From Syntrophomonas sp. UBA4922 (GTDB lineage: Bacteria > Bacillota > Syntrophomonadia > Syntrophomonadales > Syntrophomonadaceae): a stretch of 64,000 nucleotides of DNA. This document shows, piece by piece, positions 36,545 to 45,651 of the stretch; within the stretch, counting starts at the first letter, position 1, and each line of letters begins with the position of its first letter. The notes beneath the pieces were generated by a model. That model was not told where the DNA came from, did not search any database, and saw nothing but the letters and a program-made list of their open reading frames with translations. Location: the NCBI GenBank assembly GCA_002398825.1, contig DHBS01000051.1, forward strand, positions 28,422 through 92,421, written 5' to 3'. A program made the translations under genes and the position numbers.

Positions 36545-37855
36545 TTGCATCTGACAGGCACCATGAGGATAAATGGATTTGGCAACTTGGAAATTGGCGG
36601 GGTAGATGCCACCAAATTGGTGGAGCAGTATCAAACTCCGCTGTGGGTTATAGATGAAACCGGCTTTAGGGAGAATTGCCGGGCTTTCCGCAACGCTTTC
36701 CGGGTGTCGGGCGATACCCTGGTACTGTATGCCAGCAAGGCTTTATGCAATACCGCCCTGTGCAAAATAGTGAATGAGGAAGGGCTGGGGCTGGACGTAG
36801 TTTCCGGCGGGGAATTGTTCACGGCTATGAATGCGGGCTTCCCTATGGAAAAGGTCTATTTTCACGGCAACAACAAATCGCCTGGCGAGCTGGAAATGGC
36901 GGTTGCGCTTGGAGTAGGGCGCGTGGTGGTCGACAACTTCCAGGAACTAAAAACCCTAAACCAGATCTGCCAGGGGCTGCAGGTAAAACAGGACATATTG
37001 CTGCGCATCACCCCGGGGGTGGAAGCCCATACCCACGAATTTATCAAAACCGGCCAGATCGATTCCAAATTCGGTTTCACCCTGCCCGGCGGGCAGGCTA
37101 TGGAAGCGGTGCAGGCTGCTCTGGGATGCGGTGCGCTTAAACTTGTAGGACTGCACTGCCACATCGGATCACAGATATTTGAAATGGAGTCCTTCGAACA
37201 CGCCGCCGAACTGATGATGCATTTCATGGCTGACGTTAAGGAACTTACCGGGCATGAATTCCAGGAACTCGATATCGGGGGCGGTTTCGGCATATATTAT
37301 TTTCCCGGGGATGAGCCCAGAAAACCGGATGACTGGGCGCAGGCAGTGACTAAAGCGGTGCAGTCTAAAGCTGACCAATATGGCCTGAAGAAGCCGCGGA
37401 TCATAGTAGAGCCGGGCCGGGCTATTGTCGGCCCTGCCGGTATCACCCTTTATACGGTCGGTTCCAGTAAAGAGGTGCCGGGGATTCGCAAATACATCGC
37501 TGTGGACGGAGGCATGACCGATAATCCCCGCCCTGCCCTGTACGGCAGCAAATACCTGGCAATGGTAGCCAATAAGGCTGTTCAGGAGGCCACAGAACAG
37601 GTCTCTATTGCAGGTAAATGCTGCGAATCAGGAGATATGCTGATCTGGGATGCCAGACTGGCCCCGGTTGAGAGCGGAGATATAGTGGCGGTTTTTGCTA
37701 CCGGAGCCTACAATTATGCCATGTCCAGCAACTACAACCGCATTCCCCGGCCGGCCATGATTTTGGTCAAAGACGGCAAGTCCCATTTGATCCTCAAGCG
37801 GGAAACCTATCAAGATATAGTCAGAAATGACCTGGTGCCCGACTACCTTAAATAA
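36545..37855 (+). CDS. lysA: Diaminopimelate decarboxylase
   Basis: LysA converts meso-diaminopimelate to lysine with PLP. The PLP lysine is in LYASKALCNTA near residue 60. The barrel has LHCHIGSQI, DIGGGFGIYY and EPGRAIVGPAG. The dimer-contributed active-site motif is GKCCESGDML, and YNYAMSSNYN is the C-terminal signature. I choose TTG at 36545 because the family begins with LxGTMxIN and GGGGAG lies upstream; GTG at 36524 is possible. The gene order lysA-scpAB-spmAB recalls B. subtilis. Confidence 0.94.
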   Translation: MHLTGTMRINGFGNLEIGGVDATKLVEQYQTPLWVIDETGFRENCRAFRNAFRVSGDTLVLYASKALCNTALCKIVNEEGLGLDVVSGGELFTAMNAGFPMEKVYFHGNNKSPGELEMAVALGVGRVVVDNFQELKTLNQICQGLQVKQDILLRITPGVEAHTHEFIKTGQIDSKFGFTLPGGQAMEAVQAALGCGALKLVGLHCHIGSQIFEMESFEHAAELMMHFMADVKELTGHEFQELDIGGGFGIYYFPGDEPRKPDDWAQAVTKAVQSKADQYGLKKPRIIVEPGRAIVGPAGITLYTVGSSKEVPGIRKYIAVDGGMTDNPRPALYGSKYLAMVANKAVQEATEQVSIAGKCCESGDMLIWDARLAPVESGDIVAVFATGAYNYAMSSNYNRIPRPAMILVKDGKSHLILKRETYQDIVRNDLVPDYLK

Positions 37856-37909
37856 TATTTTCATCTGATACCGGAATAATGTTATAAATGAGATTTTTAG
37901 GCAGACCCG

Positions 37910-37945
37910 AGACTCCTTCAGCCGCTATGGCTGAAGGAGTCTTTT
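37910..37945 (+). terminator. Strong terminator after lysA
   Basis: A perfect 14-bp stem (37910-37923 with 37929-37942) with a five-base loop is followed by TTT. The symmetry would allow it to work on both strands. Confidence 0.8.
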
Positions 37946-38067
37946 GGAGTCTGGAGTCACGGGTGAGTCCCCCTGATTGCGCCCCCGAAAAGGCTGCGGC
38001 TTCCCTGCGGTGCGTGTAATAGGGAGTTGTGATATAATGCATATATCTTGGGAAGGAAAGTTATGGA

Positions 38068-40707
38068 ATGGAGATTATTGTATCACATACCGCCCTCGAT
38101 TTTGACGGGCTGGCTGCCATGGTTGCCGCCAATCTGCTCTACCCCCAGGCGGTCAAGGTATTTTCCGGAACACTGTCACCCAATGTCAAACGCTTTATGG
38201 GCCTGTACAAAGACCTGATCGACATTGAGCAGCCTAATGATATAGACTTTGAAGCGGTTACAAAAATGATTGTGGTTGATACGGCCAATGCCAGCCGGCT
38301 GGATCAGTTGAAGGCGTTAGCCGCTCAGCCCGGGGTTGCTATAAAGATATACGATCATCATCCCCCCATGCCGGATGATTTGCGGGGGGAGAGCCGCCAG
38401 ATACAAATGCTGGGGGCGACAACCACCATCCTGGTAGAGGAGATCATGGCCCGGGGGGTGGATATAAACGCCTTTGAAGCCACTATACTGGCTTTGGGCA
38501 TTTACGAAGATACCGGCAGCCTGTTATTCAGTTCCACCACCGCCCGGGATGTTAAAGCGGCCGCATTCCTGCTGGAAAAGGGCGCCAATCTCAGTGTGGT
38601 AGCCGGTTTCATCGATCAGCCCTTATCACGCAATCAGCGCCGCTTGATGCAGGAATTGCTGAATGGCACCATGCGCTACCATATCAAGGACTACGATATC
38701 GTTCTGGCCAGCTGCCACAGTCGGGAATTTGTCAGCTTGGTGACTGTAACCGAACGATTATTGACCATTGAAAATTGTGACGCCGTTTTTGTGATAGCCA
38801 GCCAGGCCGGGAAAATTAATATCATCGGGCGCAGCCGCACCGTCAATATACCGGTCAACGAAATCCTGGGGATATTCAAGGGACGCGGCCACAGCAAGGC
38901 GGCTTCAGCCAGCCTGAAGGGACAGGATGACAGCAATATCATCCCCCTCCTTCTGGAAGCCCTCAAAGAGAAAACAAGAGCCCCGCTGGTTGCCGCCGAT
39001 ATCATGTCTTCTCCGGTAAAAACGGTTTCAGTCCATGTGACCATGGAAGAAGCCGGCAAGACTATGCTGCGTTACGGGCATACCGGCATGCCGGTAATGG
39101 ACGGCAATCAAATGGTAGGTCTGATATCACGCCGTGATGTTGACAAAGCCCGCCAGCATAATCTGGGTCATGCGCCCGTGAAGGGCTTCATGAGCGCCCG
39201 GGTGATCACCGCCCGGCCGGATACACCGGTGAACGAGATTCAGAAGGCCATGATCAGCCATGATATCGGCCGGGTGCCGGTACTGGACGATGAAGCCAAT
39301 ATTGTGGGGATTGTATCCCGTACCGACGTCTTGCGCACTTTGCACGGCGACGACTATCCTGAGGACTACGAGATTTTATATACTGCGGCTTACAATAATG
39401 AAGAAAGCTGTTTGCACCTGATGAAAGAGCAGCTGCCCTCACAGATTATGACTATTCTGGAGCGTATCGGACAGGTGGCGGAAAATGCAGACTGCCAGGT
39501 TTATCTGGTAGGCGGGCTGGTGCGTGATCTGTTTCTCCGCGTGCCTAACTTTGACGTGGACCTGGTGGTGGAAGGAGATGGGCCGACTTTCGCCAATTTA
39601 TTGGGTGAGGCTCTGCCCGCCCGGGTCAGGGTGCATCAGCGCTTCAAGACCGCCGTTGTGGTCATGGCGGATGGCTTTAAAATAGATGTGGCCACCGCCC
39701 GGGCGGAATATTATGAGTTCCCGGCCGCCCTTCCTCAGGTGCAGCGCTCCTCTATCAAGGAAGACCTGTACCGGCGCGACTTCACCATCAACACTCTGGC
39801 GATTGCCCTTAACCCTGACCACTTCGGGGAATTGATCGATTTCTTCGGGGGGCGGCGCGATATCGAAGAGGGTTTGATCCGCATTCTCTATAATCTGAGC
39901 TTTGTGGAAGACCCCACCCGTATCATTCGCGCCATCCGTTTTGAACAGCGCTACCGCTTTACCATGGAAGCGGACACTCTGCGCTTTGCCCGGGATGCCA
40001 TCGAACGCCGCATGCTGGGGCATTTGTCCTATGGACGCATCCTCAATGAACTGATCCTGATTCTGGGTGAAAAAGACCCCTTGCCAGCCTTGAAACGTAT
40101 GCAGGAAATCGGGGTATGGGCTTATGTATTCCCGGAGATCGATCTGGACAGGCTGAATTGGAACGATATGCGGCGCATCAGAATACTGCTGGGCTGGTGG
40201 CAGGAGCGCTATCATATCACCGGGGTGCAGGACTGGCTTGTTTACCTCATGGCGTTTCTGTCCACTCTGAGCCGCGAGGCCGCACTTCTGGCGGTTTCGC
40301 GCTATCCGCTTCCCAAAGCGGCCCTGCGCTGCATAGATGAATCCTTCCTGGCGCCGCAATTGGCCAGGGCTTATCAAGACAACCGGGATATTCCCCTTAG
40401 CACTATCGACAGCGACCTGACCAGCTGGAGCTGGGAGGGTATCATATATTTGCTGTTGTGCGTAAAAGACGAAGCCGCATGGGAAAAGCTGGTTTGCTAC
40501 CTGGATCAGAAGGAACGGGTCAAGGTGAGTATTGACGGCCAAACCCTGATAGACCTGGGTATTCGGCCGGGACCGGTATTCAGCCAAATGTTCTCTGAGC
40601 TTTATAAGCTGAAATTGGACGGATTAATAAAAGACTCCCATGATGAATTGGAAACAGTCAGACAGTGGCTGAAGGAGGAACGATTTACCAATGAATTCCC
40701 TGGTTGA
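38068..40707 (+). CDS. DHH phosphoesterase-CBS-tRNA nucleotidyltransferase fusion
   Basis: This is an 879-residue multidomain protein. The N-terminal DHH/DHHA1 phosphoesterase has HTALDFDGLAAMVA, VDTANASR and YDHHPP, and GRGHSKAAS near 275. Two CBS domains lie at about 305-420. The class II nucleotidyltransferase head (VYLVGGLVRDLFLR with NFDVDLVVEGDG, about 475-600) and its RNA-binding C-terminal part follow. Such fusions are known in Aquifex and Clostridia and add A or CCA to tRNA ends; the DHH part may trim. The start ATG is eight bases after AAGGAAAG. It overlaps the next gene by 17 bp. Confidence 0.9.
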   Translation: MEIIVSHTALDFDGLAAMVAANLLYPQAVKVFSGTLSPNVKRFMGLYKDLIDIEQPNDIDFEAVTKMIVVDTANASRLDQLKALAAQPGVAIKIYDHHPPMPDDLRGESRQIQMLGATTTILVEEIMARGVDINAFEATILALGIYEDTGSLLFSSTTARDVKAAAFLLEKGANLSVVAGFIDQPLSRNQRRLMQELLNGTMRYHIKDYDIVLASCHSREFVSLVTVTERLLTIENCDAVFVIASQAGKINIIGRSRTVNIPVNEILGIFKGRGHSKAASASLKGQDDSNIIPLLLEALKEKTRAPLVAADIMSSPVKTVSVHVTMEEAGKTMLRYGHTGMPVMDGNQMVGLISRRDVDKARQHNLGHAPVKGFMSARVITARPDTPVNEIQKAMISHDIGRVPVLDDEANIVGIVSRTDVLRTLHGDDYPEDYEILYTAAYNNEESCLHLMKEQLPSQIMTILERIGQVAENADCQVYLVGGLVRDLFLRVPNFDVDLVVEGDGPTFANLLGEALPARVRVHQRFKTAVVVMADGFKIDVATARAEYYEFPAALPQVQRSSIKEDLYRRDFTINTLAIALNPDHFGELIDFFGGRRDIEEGLIRILYNLSFVEDPTRIIRAIRFEQRYRFTMEADTLRFARDAIERRMLGHLSYGRILNELILILGEKDPLPALKRMQEIGVWAYVFPEIDLDRLNWNDMRRIRILLGWWQERYHITGVQDWLVYLMAFLSTLSREAALLAVSRYPLPKAALRCIDESFLAPQLARAYQDNRDIPLSTIDSDLTSWSWEGIIYLLLCVKDEAAWEKLVCYLDQKERVKVSIDGQTLIDLGIRPGPVFSQMFSELYKLKLDGLIKDSHDELETVRQWLKEERFTNEFPG

Positions 40708-41314
40708 TTTAATCATATATCTGCCCGCTATTCTCATCGCGATTACCTTTCATGAGTATGCCCACGGGCGGGTGGCCTATGCCCTGGGAGACGACACCCC
40801 GCGCCTGCAGGGCCGGCTCACCGTCAATCCCCTGCCCCATATCGACTGGATCGGATTTGCCATGCTTTTTATCTTCCATTTCGGGTGGGCCAAACCGGTA
40901 CAGGTCAATCCCTATAATTTCAAGCATATCTCCATTAAACAGGGCATGATGCTGGTATCCCTGGCCGGGCCGGGCATGAATCTGCTGCTGGCCTTTTTGG
41001 CTTTAATTTTGATGCGTATCTTGATCCCTTTTCAGAGCAGTGAAACCGTTGTCATTAGTCTGCAATTACTGCAACCGCTGGTAAGCATAAATATTATTTT
41101 GGCGGCCTTTAATCTCATTCCCCTGCCGCCCCTGGATGGATCCAAGATCTTAGCCGGGATTTTGCCGGACAGCGGTGCTCGTTTAATGTATGGCCTGGAA
41201 CAATACGGATTCGTCATCCTTATGCTCTTGATTATTACCGGAATGGCGTCAAAGATTTTTATGCCCATTGCCAACTTTTTGTATAAATTACTGGCCTCTA
41301 TGGTGATTTTTTAA
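40691..41314 (+). CDS. Site-2 protease family (M50) membrane metalloprotease
   Basis: The 207-residue protein has about six transmembrane helices with the zinc motif HEYAHG in the first and NLIPLPPLDGSK in a later one, which provides the third ligand Asp. It is the short S2P subgroup without PDZ or CBS domains. It starts within the end of the upstream gene behind GGAGGAAC and is probably cotranscribed with scpA and scpB. The substrate is unknown. Confidence 0.88.
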   Translation: MNSLVDLIIYLPAILIAITFHEYAHGRVAYALGDDTPRLQGRLTVNPLPHIDWIGFAMLFIFHFGWAKPVQVNPYNFKHISIKQGMMLVSLAGPGMNLLLAFLALILMRILIPFQSSETVVISLQLLQPLVSINIILAAFNLIPLPPLDGSKILAGILPDSGARLMYGLEQYGFVILMLLIITGMASKIFMPIANFLYKLLASMVIF

Positions 41315-41327
41315 GGGGAGATAAGCC

Positions 41328-42065
41328 ATGTCCTATGTGGTGGCACTGGAGGCTTTTCACGGGCCTCTGGACCTTTTGCTGTATTTGATTGAAGAGAGTC
41401 AGCTGGATATCTACGACATCCCCATCGCCCGGATAACCGATCAGTACCTGGCTTATCTGGCCGATACCGGCGACTGGGATCTGGATCGCCTGGGTGACTT
41501 TCTGGTGATGGCTTCATATCTGCTGCAGCTCAAGAGCCGGATGCTCCTGCCCAAGAACCCCTTGAAGCCTCAGCAAGCCGAGGAAAGCGAAGCAGATCCC
41601 CGCGAGGAGCTGGTGCAAAAACTGCTGTCCTACAAACGCTACCGGCAGGTGGCCCATTACCTGGCCAGGCGCGAGCAGGGGGAAGTGGAGCGGATATTCT
41701 ATCGCCAGGCTGATGAAGTCCGGCCTGAGGAAGAGCTGGTGGCCGATGTTAAATCCCTGGTGTCGGCTTATAAGGCTTTGCGCGATCAGATCAAGCACAG
41801 CCAGCACCAGGTGGAAATACCGAGCGGAGATGTGAATATAGACCTCAAAATGAAGCAGCTGATGGCCATGCTGACCCAAAAACGGCACAGGGGCATGGCC
41901 TTCGGCGAATTACTGAAAACGGCTGCCAATCGCAAGGAGCTGCTGGGTTATTTCCTGGCCTTGCTGGAGCTGCTGCGGCAGCGCCGGGTGCGGGCGGTGC
42001 AGCCTGATCACAAATCCGATATTAGAATTTATCTGCAGGCAGGGATCAGCCATGTTGATGCGTGA
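41328..42065 (+). CDS. scpA: Segregation and condensation protein A
   Basis: ScpA is the kleisin of the bacterial SMC condensin. The N-terminal FHGPLDLLLYLIEESQLDIYDI segment, the MASYLLQLKSRMLLP helix and the C-terminal winged helix (VAFLALLE-type FLALLELLRQRRVRAVQ) are present. Length (245) is normal. scpB overlaps its end by 14 bp. Confidence 0.95.
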   Translation: MSYVVALEAFHGPLDLLLYLIEESQLDIYDIPIARITDQYLAYLADTGDWDLDRLGDFLVMASYLLQLKSRMLLPKNPLKPQQAEESEADPREELVQKLLSYKRYRQVAHYLARREQGEVERIFYRQADEVRPEEELVADVKSLVSAYKALRDQIKHSQHQVEIPSGDVNIDLKMKQLMAMLTQKRHRGMAFGELLKTAANRKELLGYFLALLELLRQRRVRAVQPDHKSDIRIYLQAGISHVDA

Positions 42066-42576
42066 TGAAGTGAAAGCCGCCGCCGAAGCCATACTGTTTA
42101 CGCGATCTGAAGCGGTGCCGTTAGAGGAACTGGTGGAAATTCTCGATGTGGGTTTGCTGGATTTGAAACCCATTATGCAAGAACTGCTTTTGCAGTATAA
42201 TCAAGAAAAACGGGGCATACAAATTGTGGAGGTAGAAGGTGCTTATCTGATGTGCACCCGGCCCGAGTTCGCCGGCTTATTGGCCGGGCTGCACCCGCCC
42301 TTGCGCAAAAGATTGTCGACCGCCGCCCTGGAGACTCTGGCGGTAATCGCCTATCAGCAGCCCGTCACCCGCGCACAGATCGAAGCCATACGCGGGGTAA
42401 AGATCGACCGCATTATCACTATGCTGCTGGACAGGAATTTGATCGAGGAAGCCGGACATAAGACGGCGCCGGGCAAACCCGTATTGTATCAGACCGCCCC
42501 GGAATTCCTGAAGGTTTTCGGCCTGGCCAGCCTAAATGATCTGCCCGTTTTAGAGGAGGATATCCCCGATGTCTGA
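42052..42576 (+). CDS. scpB: Segregation and condensation protein B
   Basis: ScpB dimers bind ScpA and regulate SMC. Two winged helices are visible: KAAAEAILFTRSEAVPLEEL and the LETLAVIAYQQPVTRAQIEAIRGV block. The 174-residue length is slightly short but complete. The ATG at 42052 overlaps scpA; a second ATG follows at 42058. Confidence 0.95.
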   Translation: MLMRDEVKAAAEAILFTRSEAVPLEELVEILDVGLLDLKPIMQELLLQYNQEKRGIQIVEVEGAYLMCTRPEFAGLLAGLHPPLRKRLSTAALETLAVIAYQQPVTRAQIEAIRGVKIDRIITMLLDRNLIEEAGHKTAPGKPVLYQTAPEFLKVFGLASLNDLPVLEEDIPDV

Positions 42577-43132
42577 AAAATCCATGGAAGAACAGGTTAA
42601 GATAAAATCTCAGCAAGCCCGTAAATTAGCCAGGTATATGAGCAGCACCGCCGACCTGGTGGAAAATCAGATCCTCAAAGCCCAGGAACGGGGGGACTTT
42701 GACAACCTCAACGGCCACGGCAAACCGGTGCGCTTTGATGAAAACCCTTATGAACCGCCTGAATTGAGGATGGTATTTAAGATCCTGAAAGACAATGATT
42801 GCGCCCCTTACTGGATTGAGCTGGGCAAAGAAATCGATGCCGATTTCGAAAAGCACCGCGGGGGAGTGGAGAACTTCCGCAAGTATGCCGCCATGTTCTA
42901 TAGCTCCAAACGCAACCAGCAGGCCCAGGAACGCTTCGAAAAACGCAAAGAGTCCATGTATTTCGAAGAGCGGGTCCGGCTGGAGCAGATCCACAAAAAA
43001 ATCCTGGACTACAATCTGATGTGCCCCACCTTCCGCCTGGGACGTGAAAACATCGTGGTAGAAGAACTGATGCTGGAGGTTATCACCAGCATGGAGGCTT
43101 ACATAAAGACCCTTCGCCAGGCCTTACGATAA
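42569..43132 (+). CDS. DUF1992 (DnaJ homolog subfamily C member 28 domain) protein
   Basis: The 187-residue protein has the DUF1992 block NQILKAQERGDFDNLNGHGKPVRF followed by NPYEPPELRMVFKILKDNDCAPYWIELGKEID. Eukaryotic relatives include DNAJC28, but this protein has no J domain. Function in bacteria is unknown. The start overlaps scpB by eight bases behind AGAGGAGG. Confidence 0.85.
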   Translation: MSEKSMEEQVKIKSQQARKLARYMSSTADLVENQILKAQERGDFDNLNGHGKPVRFDENPYEPPELRMVFKILKDNDCAPYWIELGKEIDADFEKHRGGVENFRKYAAMFYSSKRNQQAQERFEKRKESMYFEERVRLEQIHKKILDYNLMCPTFRLGRENIVVEELMLEVITSMEAYIKTLRQALR

Positions 43133-43184
43133 TTGCATAAAGACGCCCAGCCCGGGAATAATATGGTAAAACGGGAGATTATCC

Positions 43185-43709
43185 ATGTGGTATCTCATCC
43201 TGGCAGCTGCGTTATTGGCCGGGCTGGCCGCATTCATGCGGCTTCCCTACACTGTCGATGTGCAATTTGTGTTCGAGGCTCAGCCGCCTTCTTTAGACAT
43301 CAATATCAAATCCAAACTGAGTCAATTTAATAGCAATCATCATCTTCAAGCCGAGGAATTGGGCAAGGCCATTCTCACCGCGGGTGCGGGCAATTCATCT
43401 CCGGCCAAGCGCTTTTTGATGAGTCAGTTTCTGAAACAACTGGGGGTGCAGAAAGTCACCTGGAGAAGCTGGCTGGGATTGGACGATGCCATGCTGACCG
43501 CTATAGGCAGCGGCGCGTTGTGGGCTCTGAAAGGAGCGGTGATAAATTATTTAAGCCGCGTCAGTGTAATCAGAGCCTTTCAATTAGAAGTTAACCCGGA
43601 TTTTTGCGCATTTCGCTGCTCTTCCCAGCTGGATTGCATATTCAAAATACGCCTGGTGCATTATATCTATATAATCACCTGGATGAGGTTCAAAGCGAAG
43701 GGAGAATAA
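43185..43709 (+). CDS. DUF2953 family membrane protein (YtfI-like)
   Basis: This 174-residue protein has an N-terminal membrane helix (about 2-22) and a soluble domain ending WMRFKAKGE, as in the DUF2953 family. In B. subtilis the homolog ytfI is directly upstream of ytfJ/gerW, and here the gerW-like gene follows after two bases. The pair is likely linked to spores (inference). The ATG has GGGAG at seven bases. Confidence 0.75.
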   Translation: MWYLILAAALLAGLAAFMRLPYTVDVQFVFEAQPPSLDINIKSKLSQFNSNHHLQAEELGKAILTAGAGNSSPAKRFLMSQFLKQLGVQKVTWRSWLGLDDAMLTAIGSGALWALKGAVINYLSRVSVIRAFQLEVNPDFCAFRCSSQLDCIFKIRLVHYIYIITWMRFKAKGE

Positions 43710-43711
43710 AT

Positions 43712-44149
43712 ATGGACGAAGGGCATCAGTATCAACAGCAAGGCAATAGCCATCCCATTGAAGGCTTGATGAAAACCGCCATGCAGAGCATTAAGGAAAT
43801 GGTGGACGTCAACACCGTAGTCGGCGATGCCGTTGAGGCCAACGATGGCAGTGTAATCATCCCGATTTCGCAGGTTGCCTGTGGATTTGCCGCCGGCGGT
43901 GGCGATTACGAAACCCAGGGGGGACAGCAGCAAAGCGAAAAACCGTTTGCCGGCGGCAGCGGCGCCGGTGTTTCGGTTAAACCCATCGGCTTTTTGGTAG
44001 TGCGCAGCAATGATGTCAGGCTGCTCTCCACCAGCGGTAATCATGTTGCGGAAAGGGCCTTGGATCTGATGCCGCAGTTTGTGGACAAGATTCAGCAGCT
44101 CTTCCAGAACCGCGGCTCGGAACAAAAACCGCCTGAGACTGTGCAATAA
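43712..44149 (+). CDS. gerW: GerW/YtfJ family sporulation protein
   Basis: GerW is a spore-core protein needed for germination in Bacillus. The 145-residue protein has HPIEGLMKTAMQSIKEMVDVNTVVGD, the IIPISQVACGFAAGGG strand and a glycine-rich loop. KPIGFLVV and the C-terminal PQFVDKIQQLF helix follow. The longer frame upstream is a shadow; ATG at 43712 follows GGGAGAATAA. Confidence 0.9.
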   Translation: MDEGHQYQQQGNSHPIEGLMKTAMQSIKEMVDVNTVVGDAVEANDGSVIIPISQVACGFAAGGGDYETQGGQQQSEKPFAGGSGAGVSVKPIGFLVVRSNDVRLLSTSGNHVAERALDLMPQFVDKIQQLFQNRGSEQKPPETVQ

Positions 44150-44171
44150 CGAACCTTGACGGACGCAACTG

Positions 44172-44218
44172 GGTGACGGGGTGACAATTGGGACAATCTC
44201 AATTGTCACCCCGTCGCC
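44172..44218. terminator. Long inverted repeat between convergent genes
   Basis: A 19-bp stem with one G-T pair (44172-44190 with 44200-44218) surrounds a nine-base loop. There is no clear T-run on either strand. Its place between the stops of gerW and the M24 peptidase gene suggests shared transcription termination. Confidence 0.55.
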
Positions 44219-44236
44219 ACGCCCATTTAAGTCGTC

Positions 44237-45436
44237 CTAAGGCAGAAAACCGACAGACTCATCAAAAACGGTTAGATTCTCCAGTCCCTGCGGGGTGACT
44301 ACCAGAGTGTTCTCAAGGCCGACCGCTCCGTCGGGAAACACAAATTTGGGCTCCAGCGCCAAGACCATGCCTTCCTGCAGCGGGGCCTGATAACCGCGTG
44401 CCATAACCGGCAGCTCATCTAATTCTATTCCAATACCGTGGGCTATGAATGCCACTGATTCGGGATACCCCATAAAATGGTCTCTTAAACCGTTTCTATG
44501 GGCGATCTGCACGGCGGCCTCGTAAACATCGGCACAGCAAACACCCGGTTTGGACATTTCTTTGACCGCCGCCTGGATTTCGGCAGCCACTGCGTAGGCT
44601 TTGGTCAGATGGGGCTTAAGCTTGCCGATGCAGAATATCCTGGCCTGATCCACCATGTATCCGTCTTTGACTCCCACATAATCAACCATAACAGGTTCAT
44701 CCCGGATAATTATCTTATATCCAGAACCTTGCGGAAAAGATGGATTCAAGCCGCTTCCTCCGGTCGGTCCGTCAAAAAAGCTGGGGACCGCCAGATTCCA
44801 ACCCGACATCAGATGACCATAGACGATTTCCGCATTAAAGCCGCGCATACGTATAAAACACTGATGACCGCCCTGCCGATACAGCGCTTCCAGCTTGCTG
44901 GCAAACTCGATTTCCGGAATCCCTTCGTGCAAAAACTCCTTTACATGAGAGAACATTTGGAAATTGAGCTGCGCGGCTTCCCTGATCAAATCAATTTCAT
45001 AAGGGGATTTTACCCCTCTGACCTGGCGTATAAGGCCGCTTATATCGACTATTTGCACTCCTGCCAGCAGTTTCTGATAAAAGAACAGCAGATTAGCGGG
45101 AATAACGTCAAGCTCAAACCCGATACGTTTAGGTTTATGCCCCAACAAGGCTTCCACGGTTGCGGACATCTCTTTGACATTGGGGGAATCCCTGATATAT
45201 TTGAGCTTCGATTCGCGGGTAGCCCGCACATAATTCTTTTTGACCAGCAATACGGGCTCTCCCTCGGTGGGGATAAACAGGTGAGAGCGTTGAATTGTAC
45301 CTGCAAAATAGAACAGGTCGGCATTTTGAATAATAATGGCGCCATCCAGGTCGTGATTTCTCATTGCTTCCTGCAGTCGAATGGTACGGCTTTCCAACTC
45401 GGCACGAGGCGTTACGCGCTGTGGCTGATAAATCAT
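44237..45436 (-). CDS. M24 family metallopeptidase (Xaa-Pro aminopeptidase-like)
   Basis: The 399-residue protein has a creatinase-type N-terminal domain (about 1-160) and an M24 pita-bread catalytic domain. Metal ligands are visible as VMVDYVG, DQARIF, AHGIGIELDE, LEPKFVFP and VGLENT. Members cleave Xaa-Pro bonds or act on other amide substrates. It is convergent with gerW and stands alone. The ATG follows GGAGGAGGG. Confidence 0.9.
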   Translation of the reverse strand: MIYQPQRVTPRAELESRTIRLQEAMRNHDLDGAIIIQNADLFYFAGTIQRSHLFIPTEGEPVLLVKKNYVRATRESKLKYIRDSPNVKEMSATVEALLGHKPKRIGFELDVIPANLLFFYQKLLAGVQIVDISGLIRQVRGVKSPYEIDLIREAAQLNFQMFSHVKEFLHEGIPEIEFASKLEALYRQGGHQCFIRMRGFNAEIVYGHLMSGWNLAVPSFFDGPTGGSGLNPSFPQGSGYKIIIRDEPVMVDYVGVKDGYMVDQARIFCIGKLKPHLTKAYAVAAEIQAAVKEMSKPGVCCADVYEAAVQIAHRNGLRDHFMGYPESVAFIAHGIGIELDELPVMARGYQAPLQEGMVLALEPKFVFPDGAVGLENTLVVTPQGLENLTVFDESVGFLP

Positions 45437-45651
45437 TGACTATCCCTCCTCCATTTTGAGGCAGTATAGCAAATAGGAAAGCAACGGGTTTCCCCGTCCC
45501 TTAACAATTAAACTAATTAATACTTGTTGGAAAAAATGGCGGTGATTTAATACCTGCAATTTCGGCAACAAAAACATAAAGAGGTTTAACATTTCTGATC
45601 GTTAGGTGGGTATTCTCACATGATGGGTGCGCTTTTGGGTTGCATAAGTGG

